From the NCBI GenBank assembly GCA_013398615.1, contig VZSR01000520.1:34466870-34530869 (forward strand): a DNA stretch of 64,000 nucleotides. Reading direction: 5' to 3'. The DNA is from Brachypodius melanocephalos (lineage: Eukaryota > Chordata > Aves > Passeriformes > Pycnonotidae). The position numbers and the translations under genes were made by a program. Below the pieces are notes generated by a model. The model worked only from the letters and a program-made list of their open reading frames with translations. It had not been told where the DNA came from and searched no databases. The first letter of the stretch is position 1, and each line of letters opens with the position of its first letter. Positions 54,632 to 64,000 of the stretch are shown here, in pieces.

Positions 54632-55120
54632 GGGCCATGCTGCTTTTCTTCTGTTCTTGCTGTCATCCTGGAAGAGCTGGATAATTTACCCTGTGAGATC
54701 CTGTGGTATCTGCAGACCTTGAAAGTTCTCTGGCATGTGGCCTTCAACAAAGGGCAGATGGGCTAATTGTAGACGGTGTCTGAACACATGGCATCTCTCA
54801 GTGGAGGTCATTTGCAGAAGTAAAAGGAGCATTCAAGAGAACGTTCATCCTCTGGAAAACTTGAAGTGTCAATCCTCAGAACCTCTCAGCTGCAACCAGC
54901 CAACATTGCAGAATGTAAATGAACAGTAGAGAAAATGCAGAGATCTTGCAAAAAGGTGGACATCTACTTTATAATAAATGATGGCAGGTGTGAATCACGT
55001 CTGTGCACAAGGCCTTTGAAAGGCCTGCACACATCTCAATCTGTTTGGAGGTAAGACTGTGTTTGTGCCTTATGGTATCTGTTCACCCAGTCTGAATAAA
55101 CTGTGTCTTTTCTGATGCAT
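54632..55120 (+). other. RIN3: RIN3 3' UTR (estimated end)
   Basis: Non-coding sequence follows the RIN3 stop. AATAAA hexamers occur at 54973-54978 and 55095-55100, each followed by GT-rich sequence, and a third lies at 55587-55592. I placed the end about 20 bases after the second because a TGTGTCTTTT stretch follows directly. The mRNA may use more than one of these sites. Confidence 0.45.
55095..55100 (+). terminator. Candidate RIN3 polyadenylation signal
   Basis: A canonical AATAAA hexamer lies about 465 bases after the RIN3 stop, with a downstream U/GU-rich stretch. Alternatives are the AATAAA at 54973 and at 55587; the sequence alone cannot rank them. Confidence 0.4.
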
Positions 55121-57863
55121 TCAGTGGCATAGGGTTGCCACCTGTAGCAGAACTCCATCTCTGTCTTGCTCTCAACATGTCTTTGAAATCCACATAATTA
55201 CAAACAGTGCAAGATGACCCTGTACTTTCACTAAGAATACGGTTTTTGCCTTCTATTTATCACTCAAATCAGGTAGCATAGGCATTTTCATCAATGTATT
55301 TTTCCTAAAGATTGAAACCTCACCATTGGTTTTACATGTACAGCAGTTTTATTCATGTTGGTTGTTTGATAGTGTCTGGTTCATTGTATATTTATTTCAA
55401 TGTGTGATATGGTGCAATTATTTTAAAATAAGACTTTGTAAAGAACTTAATAATTTGCCCAGTGTATCAAACCAGATTAAAATGTGAAATTCAAAAGGAG
55501 TTAGAATTAAATACCAATCCCTTTTTACATGGCTGTCATTCCCACAAGTGTTATAATAGCTGTAAATCCCACCAGGTTATAACTTTAATAAATTCAGGCT
55601 GTTGCAGACAGAACTTTCTAATTCTCCTTTCTACATGTGTTTTCGTCATTCAGACATTGCAGACTTAAATTTCCCTGAACAAACAAATTCCCACAGAATA
55701 TACTGAATCAATGCAAAAATGCATTACATTAAATTTGAAAACAATTTCTCAGGATCGGATAAGGGAAGCAAGAGCCTTAATTGCAAGACAGGTCCGTGTC
55801 TTCTGATTGCCTTCATATAGGCAAGATTTCCACTGCAAACACAAAATACTGGGTTTTCTGCATGCAGGAAGCCAGTAACCTCCCCTGTAGCTCCACCAAT
55901 GTGGAATCAGGCCTAGCAAAGCTCTCATTACAAAAAGGTGTTTTACTCTGGGTTTTGCTCAAGCTTGTTACTGTTTCTTCCCAATAACATTCAAAAGAGA
56001 TTTTGGGCACCTTGGGCCAAGTTGCCCAAGGTCTCTGCCTTATTCCTGAAGCTCCAAGGATAAAAGGGTGATATTACATGTAGCTGATCTCTCTCTTAGT
56101 CTCTGGGGCTTGGAACAAATGTCCATGTCTGTGTGCCCCAGCTGCAGCCAAATCTGCATACTGATAGCAAACCAGTGCCCCGCATCTGCCAGCGTGGGCT
56201 GTGTGCACATCTTGCTGGGAAGGGGCAACAACCAAGAATGAGGAACAGTGAATAAGAGCAATCTTGGTTTTGAGGATATCATGTGCAGAGCTTGCAGTGT
56301 GTGACAGCACAGCTGACTCCAAATTCATGGTTATTTTTGCTACGTGCAGCTGTTGGCACCTCTGCCTTGCCTCTGGGCAGCACATCTGCAGGATGCCAGA
56401 GCTGAAGCCCTCCTTCATGCTGCCATCACACGCCTGCAGGGCTGTGTGCTCCTGCTGGGAGCCTGGGCTGCTCTTAGGGTGACACTTGGGATGCTGTGGC
56501 TAAATCTGAGACACAAGTTTCCAGTACTGATCTGGGAGGTGATGCTGCTCTCAGGGGCCTGAGGGCACTCACAGGTGTGGCTGTCTCCAGTGCCTCCTCT
56601 GTACCTTTGCACCCTGCCCATGGTCCAGGACTCCATTTCAGCCTCCCAGGGCTTTCAGCCCCTGCCTGAGTGATGCTGCAGCAGGCGTGGTCTCCAGCTC
56701 CCCTGCCCTCAGCCTGTCACCCAGCCTGTCTCCCATTCCCAGGGAGATGCTGGATGTCCAGGCCTGGGGCTTCCCCTGATGCTCCCCTGATCCTTGGCCT
56801 GATCAGATTATCACTATACTGTAACATCCATAGTCAATGAGACTAAAAGTAATCTGATGGGTAAGAAAGTAGAAACATGGAAGGAAAGAAGCTAGGACTG
56901 ATCTGCTGAATATTTGTGCAGAGCAACTGGACTTTGCACCAGCCAGGGTCAAGCAACTGATTAAAGAAGTGAAGCACTCCAGCACCTCACAGTGTCCTGG
57001 GACATCTGAGTCACCAGCTGGATCTTCGGGATAGTGACAAGTACAGGATATAGGATATAGGTCAGTGGAGCCTGTGGAAACAGGACTAAATCACTGCAAT
57101 CTGAATGGGCTCAGACCTAAATTTACTAATGTCTAGACCCAAACCCAGACCTGCAGATTCCAGTTTTTGAAATGCAAGGAGTGCCTTGAACCTTTGAATT
57201 TACGTGGGCTTTTCTCAAATTGCACATGCAATGTTTTCCTCTGGCATAACAACTGCAAAGCTCTGATTTGATTTGAGAGAGCTGCCATGGCTCTCCCAAG
57301 TCCAGAGATTATTGACAGTAAGGCAAATTACTGTGCCTGGCTGTGAGCTGCCTGGAAGGAAATCCCTGTGCTAGGGCTCAGTGCAGAGCAGAGTGTGCTC
57401 AGAGGCTATGGGGCAACTGGCTTGTTTGGTCCCATCATATAAACCACCAGCAACATTTCATTAAACATACATCTCTGAGGTACAGGGGTGATGTGGCCAC
57501 AGCCGTCCCTTGTCAGGGAACATAAGCTGGGAAATGACCCATGGGATGGTATTTTGGGTGAACCAGGACAGAGAAGGATGCTGCCTCTCCAAGTTCACAG
57601 CTCAGTGGTGGCACTCAGGCTCTGCCTTCACCAGGGTCACGTAGAAAAAGCCTGCCTGGAGCAAACACGCCTTTGTTTTGGTGACCCTGGCAAAGCAGAT
57701 TCTCCAAAATGGAGATTGCTGGAGCAGTTCAGCATACCCCTTCCTCTGGATCCCACACTGCTTTGGGCAGGTATGTGGCATTTCAGGTGGTGTGAGAAAA
57801 AGAAGTCAAATGTGGGAATGAAATGGGCAACCTTAAATGCTCCATGGAATTTTGTTCAGTCAC

Positions 57864-57896
57864 TCCCTGAGTGACTGAAAAGGAAATGGGTCTCTG
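57864..57896. repeat. 33-bp direct repeat, copy 1
   Basis: Thirty-three bases beginning tccctgagtgactg and ending gggtctctg recur exactly at 59787-59819. The flanks are unrelated on both sides. Confidence 0.9.
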
Positions 57897-58459
57897 AGGG
57901 GTTTCCTCATGCTGCAGCCCAGGAGAAGGGGAAGCAGCCCAGCCTGGTGATCTGTGGCCTCCCCTGGTTAGTCAAGATGGTCATGCTGTGACTCACGTGC
58001 TGGCCTTCACGTGAGCCCTCAGCAGACAGGAATGTTCCAGGAGGTTTTGACCAAGTAGGGTTGTGCAATCCAGCCAAGGCCTCTTCAAACACTCATTTGC
58101 AGAGAAACGTTGTGCAATGATCACTCATCGACTCACAAGGAAAGTATCCCAGTGTGAAAGAGAGGAACAGGGAGACCTGCTGCACCCAGCAACTTCTGCA
58201 GAGAAAGAACCAACCTGTGGTCCACTGCATGCACAGAGCTGATTTAACGCCAGTTTGCACCCAGTGACACAATCTGTCAATAATTCACTGAAATAACTGA
58301 CTGGCAGGTCAAGTTTAACCTAACATAGAAGTCATTGAGATCAAAGGGAGTTTCCATGCTGAATTCAAGAGCTTTTGGGCTTCCTCATGCTCCAGTCACC
58401 AACTGTACTTTGAAACCTGGCATGAGACTGGCTTTCTGCTGTGGGCTTGTAGAGTGATT

Positions 58460-58660
58460 GAGGCTGCCAGGAACCCCTGTGGGTAACAAGCCCAATCCCT
58501 GTTCAAATGGGGCTGCCTCCCAAGGTTGTTCAGAGCCTCATCCTTTCAGTGCTGCAGTCTCCAGGGTCATGCAGCCTTCCTGGGGCCCTAGTCCAGCATT
58601 TTAACACCTTGCAGTGAGAAAAATGTTTTCCTCTTATCCAGCTGCTGTGCAGGCCCTGCC
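58460..58660 (-). mobile_element. Probable CR1 LINE relic in reverse orientation
   Basis: Read on the + strand, blocks such as aatccctgttcaaatggggc, cccaaggttgttcagagcc and cagtgagaaaaatgttttcc resemble the reverse complement of CR1 3' sequence. Divergence is high and the borders are uncertain. Confidence 0.45.
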
Positions 58661-59786
58661 TGTCCCACCAGCATCCCTCCTTGGATGGGTGTTGCTAGTG
58701 TGGGATACTGGCCAGCTCTGCCTGTCGTGCAAGGCTTACAGAATTGTAGGACTATTGCTGTCATCCACATCTTTTGGGATATCATGCCCCTAGGAAGGAA
58801 CCAGCTTCTGATTCAGAATCGCCTGAGCTCTTGGCACAAAATGCTGCTCTAAGTCAGCACTTTAGCTTAAGCTTCCTTTTCCTCTGCTGCCCCTCCACCC
58901 CTGTTCTCACAGGCAGAGGCTGAGCACAGGAATGAGAGGCCTTCAGCCTCCTGCCCTGAGATGGCCACAGGTGCTCAGCATTTACCCTAAACTGTCCTGA
59001 CCAGACAAGATGCAACTTGGTTTGAAGAGAGCTAAAACAATACTGAACTATCTAAAAAAGCACGTTATCTCAAACTCAGGCAAAGTGCTTTCTGCTTCAT
59101 TGCTGGTAAGGAAGGGAGGGTGGTTACCAGTGCTCTGAACAAAGCTGTGTCCATCTAAATTTGCATTATACAGAAGTAGCCAGCACAGAGTGTACCATGG
59201 AGGCTGATCATGGACCTGCCCTCCAGATCCTCTCCCAAGGAAAGGTGGTGAACTCCTGTGCAGCAGGATGTTGGGTAGAAACACACAGTGGATTTGGCAC
59301 ACGGGTCGGAAAAGGGCCTTGGACTCCATTCCTAGCAACAAGGAGGAGGACAGGAAACCTTGGCTGCAGTGAATGACACTCTTCCCTGAGGCTGTGGATA
59401 TACACAACTCTTATGCTATTTTTGTAAATAACACAGCCTCAACTTTGCCCTGTTTTGCCTGGTGGTGACAATTTGCTAGAAATGCGACAGTTTTCCATAT
59501 TTTACATTCCAGCATCCCAACATTCTAGGAATGATAGGCTGAGCAACTGCATGCCTGCAGGAAGAGCGAGGGTGTTTGTACTTGCCCAATTCACCACAGG
59601 ATTCTCTGATGTAAGACTGAGCTTGCACAAGCCTAAAACGATTTTCTCATCAGATTCTATTACCATCACAAAATAAACAGCCTGCCATGCAAGTATCAAG
59701 TCTGCGTGATGCTATTTGGAGGCCTTAAAACAAATGTACTGATCAGTGCAGGTGAAGGTTACTGTTTTTTTCTTCTGTGGGGCTCT

Positions 59787-59819
59787 TCCCTGAGTGACTG
59801 AAAAGGAAATGGGTCTCTG
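59787..59819. repeat. 33-bp direct repeat, copy 2
   Basis: This is identical over 33 bases to 57864-57896, in the same orientation, about 1.9 kb away. No known mobile element was recognised around either copy. Confidence 0.9.
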
Positions 59820-61384
59820 GATAGGAACTGAAAATTCAGAGCATGGATGAGAACCTGCTTCATCTCAGACAGCATTGTGGGTGCAGTGACATCTTCAGTG
59901 TCTGTCTTTCAGTTTGTCACGTACCTGAGGGAAGGGGGAACAATGCCATTTAGGATGGTGAAGCTATGGAAATCACTTGCAAGAGGAAAACAAAATCCCA
60001 CTCTCATGTTTCAGCTTTGCATCCTCAGTGCAACAAAGGTCTGTAGGAGGGTCAGGGCACAGGATGATAACAAGTGCCACCTGGGCAAACTGAAAATAAA
60101 AACGTGTTAGCAGCTGATTTCTCATCTGATAATTACTTTTTGAGGTCTACTTACTATGGCTGGAGACTCTTAGGTCATAACATGACACCATCTATGAGGA
60201 ACATGGAGGCCTCTTTTTTAACTTCTGCATTCTAGATGTGAAAATCCAAAAGAATAAAACCCTCTTCTGAATACTTCAGCAGAAAAATGGGCATATGTAA
60301 AGTGCAAAAAAAAAAAAGTTAAACCTATGAATTAATGATGCTAAGTGCTTGAGAAGCAGCCTGAATTTCTAGGGCAGAGAACAACTCTAAAAGTAGAGAT
60401 GAGTAAAACAGCAGACTGAATGTATACTTTGAAAGAGTAATTTCTCCTGTTCTTTCCAAGTGTTTGGGAGCTCTTGCAATGTTCTTTCACAATAGCAGCC
60501 AAAATGACTAAGAGCTGTCTGTGGGGCCAGCCCTTCCTCCTGCCATCAGGGAAACAACTGCAACACATTCAGTCAGTCATGAATTTCACACTCTTAATTT
60601 TAGCTTTCTGCTAAAAAAACCCCCAGCTTTACAAGCTGAGAAGAAACAAGAAACAACTCAAAAGCAGCACATATCTGAACTTTCAACAACCCCCAAGGTG
60701 CAAACTTTCATCTATTAATTCAGTAAAGCCTAATTCCACAGGGTTTTACCTTTTCCATTCATCCTGACACTAGCTGTCCTCTGGGATCGATCTCTCTCAC
60801 AGCAGACAGTGTTCATGAAGCTGTTCATGTTCCTCCTGGCTTTACCTAGCTCTTATTTATGCAAAAGTAGCAGTTACATCTCTATAACCCCTTTCCTCCA
60901 TGTGGAGCTACCCAGAACTCTCTCCATCCTGGGGATGTTGGTTCAGTTTTTGTCAAGACTTCATTCTTTTCACATAGAGATGAGGTAATTTCACCTATTT
61001 TAACATATTGTTAGAAAATAACTCTGAAATATTTCTTTATCCTGTCTCCACATGTAAAAAGGTGAGGACAACCTGAAACTTTTGTGGATCACCTCACAGC
61101 CTCTAATCTTGCTGTGCTTGTCCTTTACTGAGTCACTTCTAAGGAGTGGCACCCTCAAGTGTGATCTGGAGCTTTATATAATTTGTTGCTGCTTTTGAGC
61201 TGGAGTTTTGGGATTGGTTTTGGGTTTTGTTGGTTTGCTTGTGCCTGTTTCTTTGAAATGACCTGCCTCATGAAAGTCTTAAAGGGACAGATTAACTTTG
61301 TAATCCATATCCTACAATTAATTAGCTCTCCTTCATTTTCAAGACACAACATGTCCAACACTGCATTGCACTGTGGGTAGATGA

Positions 61385-62098
61385 AACTGTCAACTTTATT
61401 TTTATTCACAGGCAATTCTGGTACTCTGTGACTTCCCACAGGTTTGTGAGTATACACAATTAATTAGAGCATACTGGTGCTAAATTTACAGCATTAGATA
61501 TTCCTGGTTTTCTTTGGGAAGCAGTGATTTCTACTCACAAAGATTTTTACTGTTCAACATTTAACTGTGCTGTCCACATGAAATAGCTCCCAAACACACA
61601 TAATTTCTTTAAACTGTTAAAGAGTTAAAGAACAAACTTTGGTTTCTTCACTCTTCAACCAATCTGCAAATTAGTCACTGTAATGGAATTCATTAACTTT
61701 TTTAATAAGTTAAGAGTTAGCAAGAGTATTAAAAAAAAATCCAGAATTAATGACTCAATGTTTAGATTTAGGATGGATTTAGCAATCACATAGGTGGCTC
61801 GTAGTGTTCATCCAGATTTGTAAGAGCGTTGTGCTTTGAAAAAAATTATCCATCTTGAAAGCTCCAGGTGGTTTGCCAAAACGCCCCTCTCAAAGCAGCA
61901 GGCTGTCAGCAGGTGGGGATGCAGGGGAGAGCACTGGCAAGTGCTGCACACTGCTCATGGTCTGGTGCCTCAGCTCCCAGCACAGTTCCAGTACAGTGGC
62001 TGACTCTCTCCAGGTTGCATGCACATAAAGTCTGGATTATGACAGCTATGAAAAGTTATCACTTGTAGTAAGGGTTACATTCAGGACTGTTGTTTCCA
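61385..62098 (-). other. LGMN: LGMN 3' UTR (estimated extent)
   Basis: Non-coding sequence follows the LGMN stop on the - strand. The first AATAAA hexamers met in that direction are two in tandem at 61406-61395, giving a UTR of about 0.7 kb. The real cleavage site is not visible. Confidence 0.5.
61395..61406 (-). terminator. Tandem LGMN polyadenylation signals
   Basis: On the - strand the sequence reads AATAAAAATAAAG, two back-to-back AATAAA hexamers, about 0.7 kb after the LGMN stop. No earlier AATAAA was found in the UTR. Confidence 0.5.
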
Positions 62099-62138
62099 TC
62101 AATACCCAAGGCACACTTGATTCATGGCCAGGCATATT
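62099..62138 (-). CDS. LGMN: LGMN final coding exon
   Basis: The acceptor TTGCAG precedes a short coding piece: it completes arginine, then ICLAMNQVCLGY and TGA. Human ends RIKLSMDHVCLGHY by memory, so this form is one residue shorter at the end and has cysteine in place of lysine. The exon is recognisable only through its phase and the conserved VCLG. Confidence 0.93.
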
Positions 62139-64000
62139 CTGCAACAGAGAACAGTAATGATGAATAACTTTTCAGGTACTCTGCTCTCAAACTATTTCCC
62201 AAACTGACTACAATAGGCTGCAACCAGGAGTGGAGGCAGCAGTTCTTCACCTTCTGAGTTGCACGGGCACACTGTCTGAACTAACAGTCCATGCTCACAT
62301 TCCCTACTGTTCTGCTTTTCCTCTCCCTTTTACTTCTCTTGCATGACTCACAAAGTGGGATCCCAACCTCTACCACTCCTAAGAGAGAATTCCAACACCA
62401 TGCTGCCCTTGGCTCTGCTGCACCACCACAGGGGTCACCCTGAACCATTACTCCCTTGCTTTCCCACCCCACACATGAAGGACATAGCACCATATTCCCT
62501 TTCATCACCAGAACCCAGCAGTGCAGTGGTGTTTTGAGCCAGCAGCTGAGGGGGTAGCACAGAAAACACAGCAGTTCCCAACCTGGCTTCAGTGTAAGCT
62601 CATACAGGAGCTACAGGGCAACGCCCTTGCACCAGTCATGCTGTTTTGTTTGATGCCGTGTAGTGCAGTGGGATCCTCTGACTGGCTGTTACTTCGCCTG
62701 AGGCTCAGTATGGAAATTAAAGGGTTATGGGAACACGGATCATTATGAGTGGGAGGGAACTAATAATGACGTTTGTCAAAATAAACATTTCTAACTTCAG
62801 AGTGATTTACTGACAAAATGATAACAAGAGCAGAACAAGCGAGAAGCTTTTAGGATTAAGCTTTATCTGACTATTAGCTTTTGATCTTTTAGTCACAGTT
62901 AAAACTACAGGGCACATCTGGGAACCTCATTACCTGTCAATGGGGTATCCTCCTTCACAAAGGTTGACCAAGGCATACAGCTGCCTCAGTGCATACTCAT
63001 ACTGAAATAAACAAATGTTGTTAATCATCTCAGTGACAAAAAGCAGGTACTGTTTATCCAGACTAAATGGTGAAAATAATTTAGAGATGTTATAATATCC
63101 AAAGTGTTCAACTGATGATCTAGTACTGGGCTAAATGGTTCTTTGTTCTGTGCACTTTGCTCTTTGAACTTCAGGCAATCTAGCAATTCAGCTTCTCTGA
63201 ACTTAGGCAAATTCAGCTGTGCTGCACATTGGCCTCATACACAAGACCACCTAATCCATTACATTCTTAACATCCCACGAAACAAAACCAAAAAATCCAC
63301 GCAAGAGGTTATCTCGCCTCATATCAGGACTTTCTTATTCTTATCTAAACAGTCTAACAACACAACTTGATCCTCAACTGGGATCCCAGGAAGTGCAAAC
63401 AGTAATAAAGCCCCTAAACTAAAAAGTGGTTCTCAAGGATTCAGCAAGATGATGAAAATAGCAGTAAGGGTACTGCAAGGAATTATACATAATATGTATC
63501 ATAATACAGAAATCTCAATGCACCAAGATTATGAATTCACAGTGGTGGTGTTTGTGTTTCTGTTTTGTCAGCAGAGATATTTCAAGCAGAAATACAACTC
63601 AACTTTTTTAACACTGGGATTTCTGGGGAGGGAACTGATGGTACCAACAGCACTAACTGGTAAAAATTACAGATTATTTTTGGGGCTGTTTCTAGTAAAG
63701 TTCTTGCTTACCACAAGGTAGTAGAAATGGTTTCCTGCTTCCAAAAGCATTACTTACCCTTCCTCTAAATCTAATCTGTATGACTGCCCCAAGGTAGCTT
63801 TTTAATAAAAGCTGATTTTTGCTGATGTGCCTATGACTGTGCTAGTTCCTCTGGCCCGTTTATCAGGCTATATCCAATGAGTGACTTACCACAGATAAGT
63901 GCCAGTTGAAGCAATGAGCTTTGAAGTGGTTCACTGCTGACTGGTAACAGTCATAATTGCTGATGGTCAGTCTGTCTGACAGAATCTCCTTGGTCTGTTC
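62099..64000 (-). CDS. LGMN: LGMN, legumain (last three coding exons, 5' part outside window)
   Basis: Three - strand exons (64000-63890, 63001-62934, 62138-62099) join in frame with GT/AG borders and end in TGA. They encode the terminal 73 residues of legumain, the lysosomal cysteine protease that cuts after asparagine. This part belongs to the C-terminal LSAM (pro) domain, which covers the active site in prolegumain and is removed on acidification; the catalytic domain is off-window. Matches to human include HCFNW, YEYALR.LY.LVNLCE and the ending VCLG. The four cysteines of the two LSAM disulfides are present (NYDC, AHC, NLC, QVC). A fifth cysteine follows RI (RICLAM), where human has lysine. 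The tail-to-tail arrangement with RIN3 is as in human. Confidence 0.95.
62139..62933 (-). other. LGMN: LGMN last intron
   Basis: This GT/AG intron of 795 bases on the - strand lies between the last two coding exons. No other feature was recognised. Confidence 0.85.
62934..63001 (-). CDS. LGMN: LGMN penultimate exon
   Basis: The acceptor TTTCAG and donor GTAATG flank 68 bases encoding YEYALRQLYALVNLCEGG and YPID, plus two bases of a split arginine codon. The match to the human LSAM domain is clear. Confidence 0.95.
63002..63889 (-). other. LGMN: LGMN second-to-last intron
   Basis: This GT/AG intron of 888 bases on the - strand has no repeat or gene that I recognise. Confidence 0.85.
63890..64000 (-). 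CDS. LGMN: LGMN antepenultimate exon (truncated by window edge)
   Basis: The donor GTAAGT on the - strand lies just below 63890. The 37 visible codons run from EQTKEILSDRL to NYDCYQSAVNHFKAHCFNW and end in phase 0. The exon 5' border is outside the window. Confidence 0.93.

Larger units (their letters stand above)
55121..61380. other. RIN3-LGMN intergenic region
   Basis: About 6.3 kb separate the two converging 3' ends. It contains a probable reverse-oriented CR1 relic near 58460-58660 and two copies of a 33-bp exact repeat (57864 and 59787). A further AATAAA at 55587 could extend RIN3. Open frames are short and unrecognised. Confidence 0.6.

Noticed and set aside
1..64000. tRNA, rRNA, CRISPR, viral or bacterial mobile-element content
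   Set aside because: No cloverleaf, spaced repeat array, integrase or intact retroviral reading frame was seen. The window is ordinary vertebrate genic DNA.

Overview
This window is vertebrate nuclear DNA, most likely from a bird. It holds widely spaced, intron-split exons with GT/AG borders, little interspersed repeat, and the few recognisable repeats are old CR1 LINE fragments, the dominant retroposon of birds and other reptiles. There are no prokaryotic operons, tRNAs, rRNAs or CRISPR arrays. Base composition is mostly AT-leaning intron and intergenic DNA, with one CpG-rich patch near 51.2-51.7 kb and one assembly gap (Ns, 47610-47716).

Two protein-coding genes are present, converging tail to tail. 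On the + strand, nine coding exons between 8779 and 54631 make almost all of RIN3 (Ras and Rab interactor 3), a guanine-nucleotide exchange factor for Rab5-family GTPases. All nine exons join without a frameshift or stop and give 951 residues. The order is N-terminal SH2 (exons 2-5), one very large proline-rich exon that also starts the RIN-homology helical region (exon 6), VPS9 catalytic core (exons 7-9) and C-terminal Ras-association domain (exon 10). The first exon in the window begins in the middle of a codon, so the start codon and promoter lie upstream of base 1 or were not recognised. Exon numbers assume the ten-exon human layout.

On the - strand, at the right edge, are the last three coding exons of LGMN (legumain, asparaginyl endopeptidase), covering the end of its C-terminal LSAM domain; the rest of the gene lies beyond base 64000. 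RIN3 and LGMN are also adjacent and convergent on human chromosome 14, so conserved synteny supports both calls and separates RIN3 from its paralogues RIN1, RIN2 and RINL.

Layout: 1-8778 intron or upstream DNA; 8779-55120 RIN3 exons, introns and 3' UTR; about 55.1-61.4 kb intergenic DNA with a CR1 relic and one copy of a 33-bp exact direct repeat in each of two places; about 61.4-64.0 kb LGMN 3' UTR and terminal exons. RIN3 acts in early endocytic trafficking and LGMN in endolysosomal proteolysis, but nothing in the sequence shows that they are co-regulated. I found no new biological system here. The points most worth checking are the intragenic CpG-rich patch, the 33-bp repeat pair, an apparent extra cysteine in legumain, and a possible ancient non-CR1 LINE fragment.
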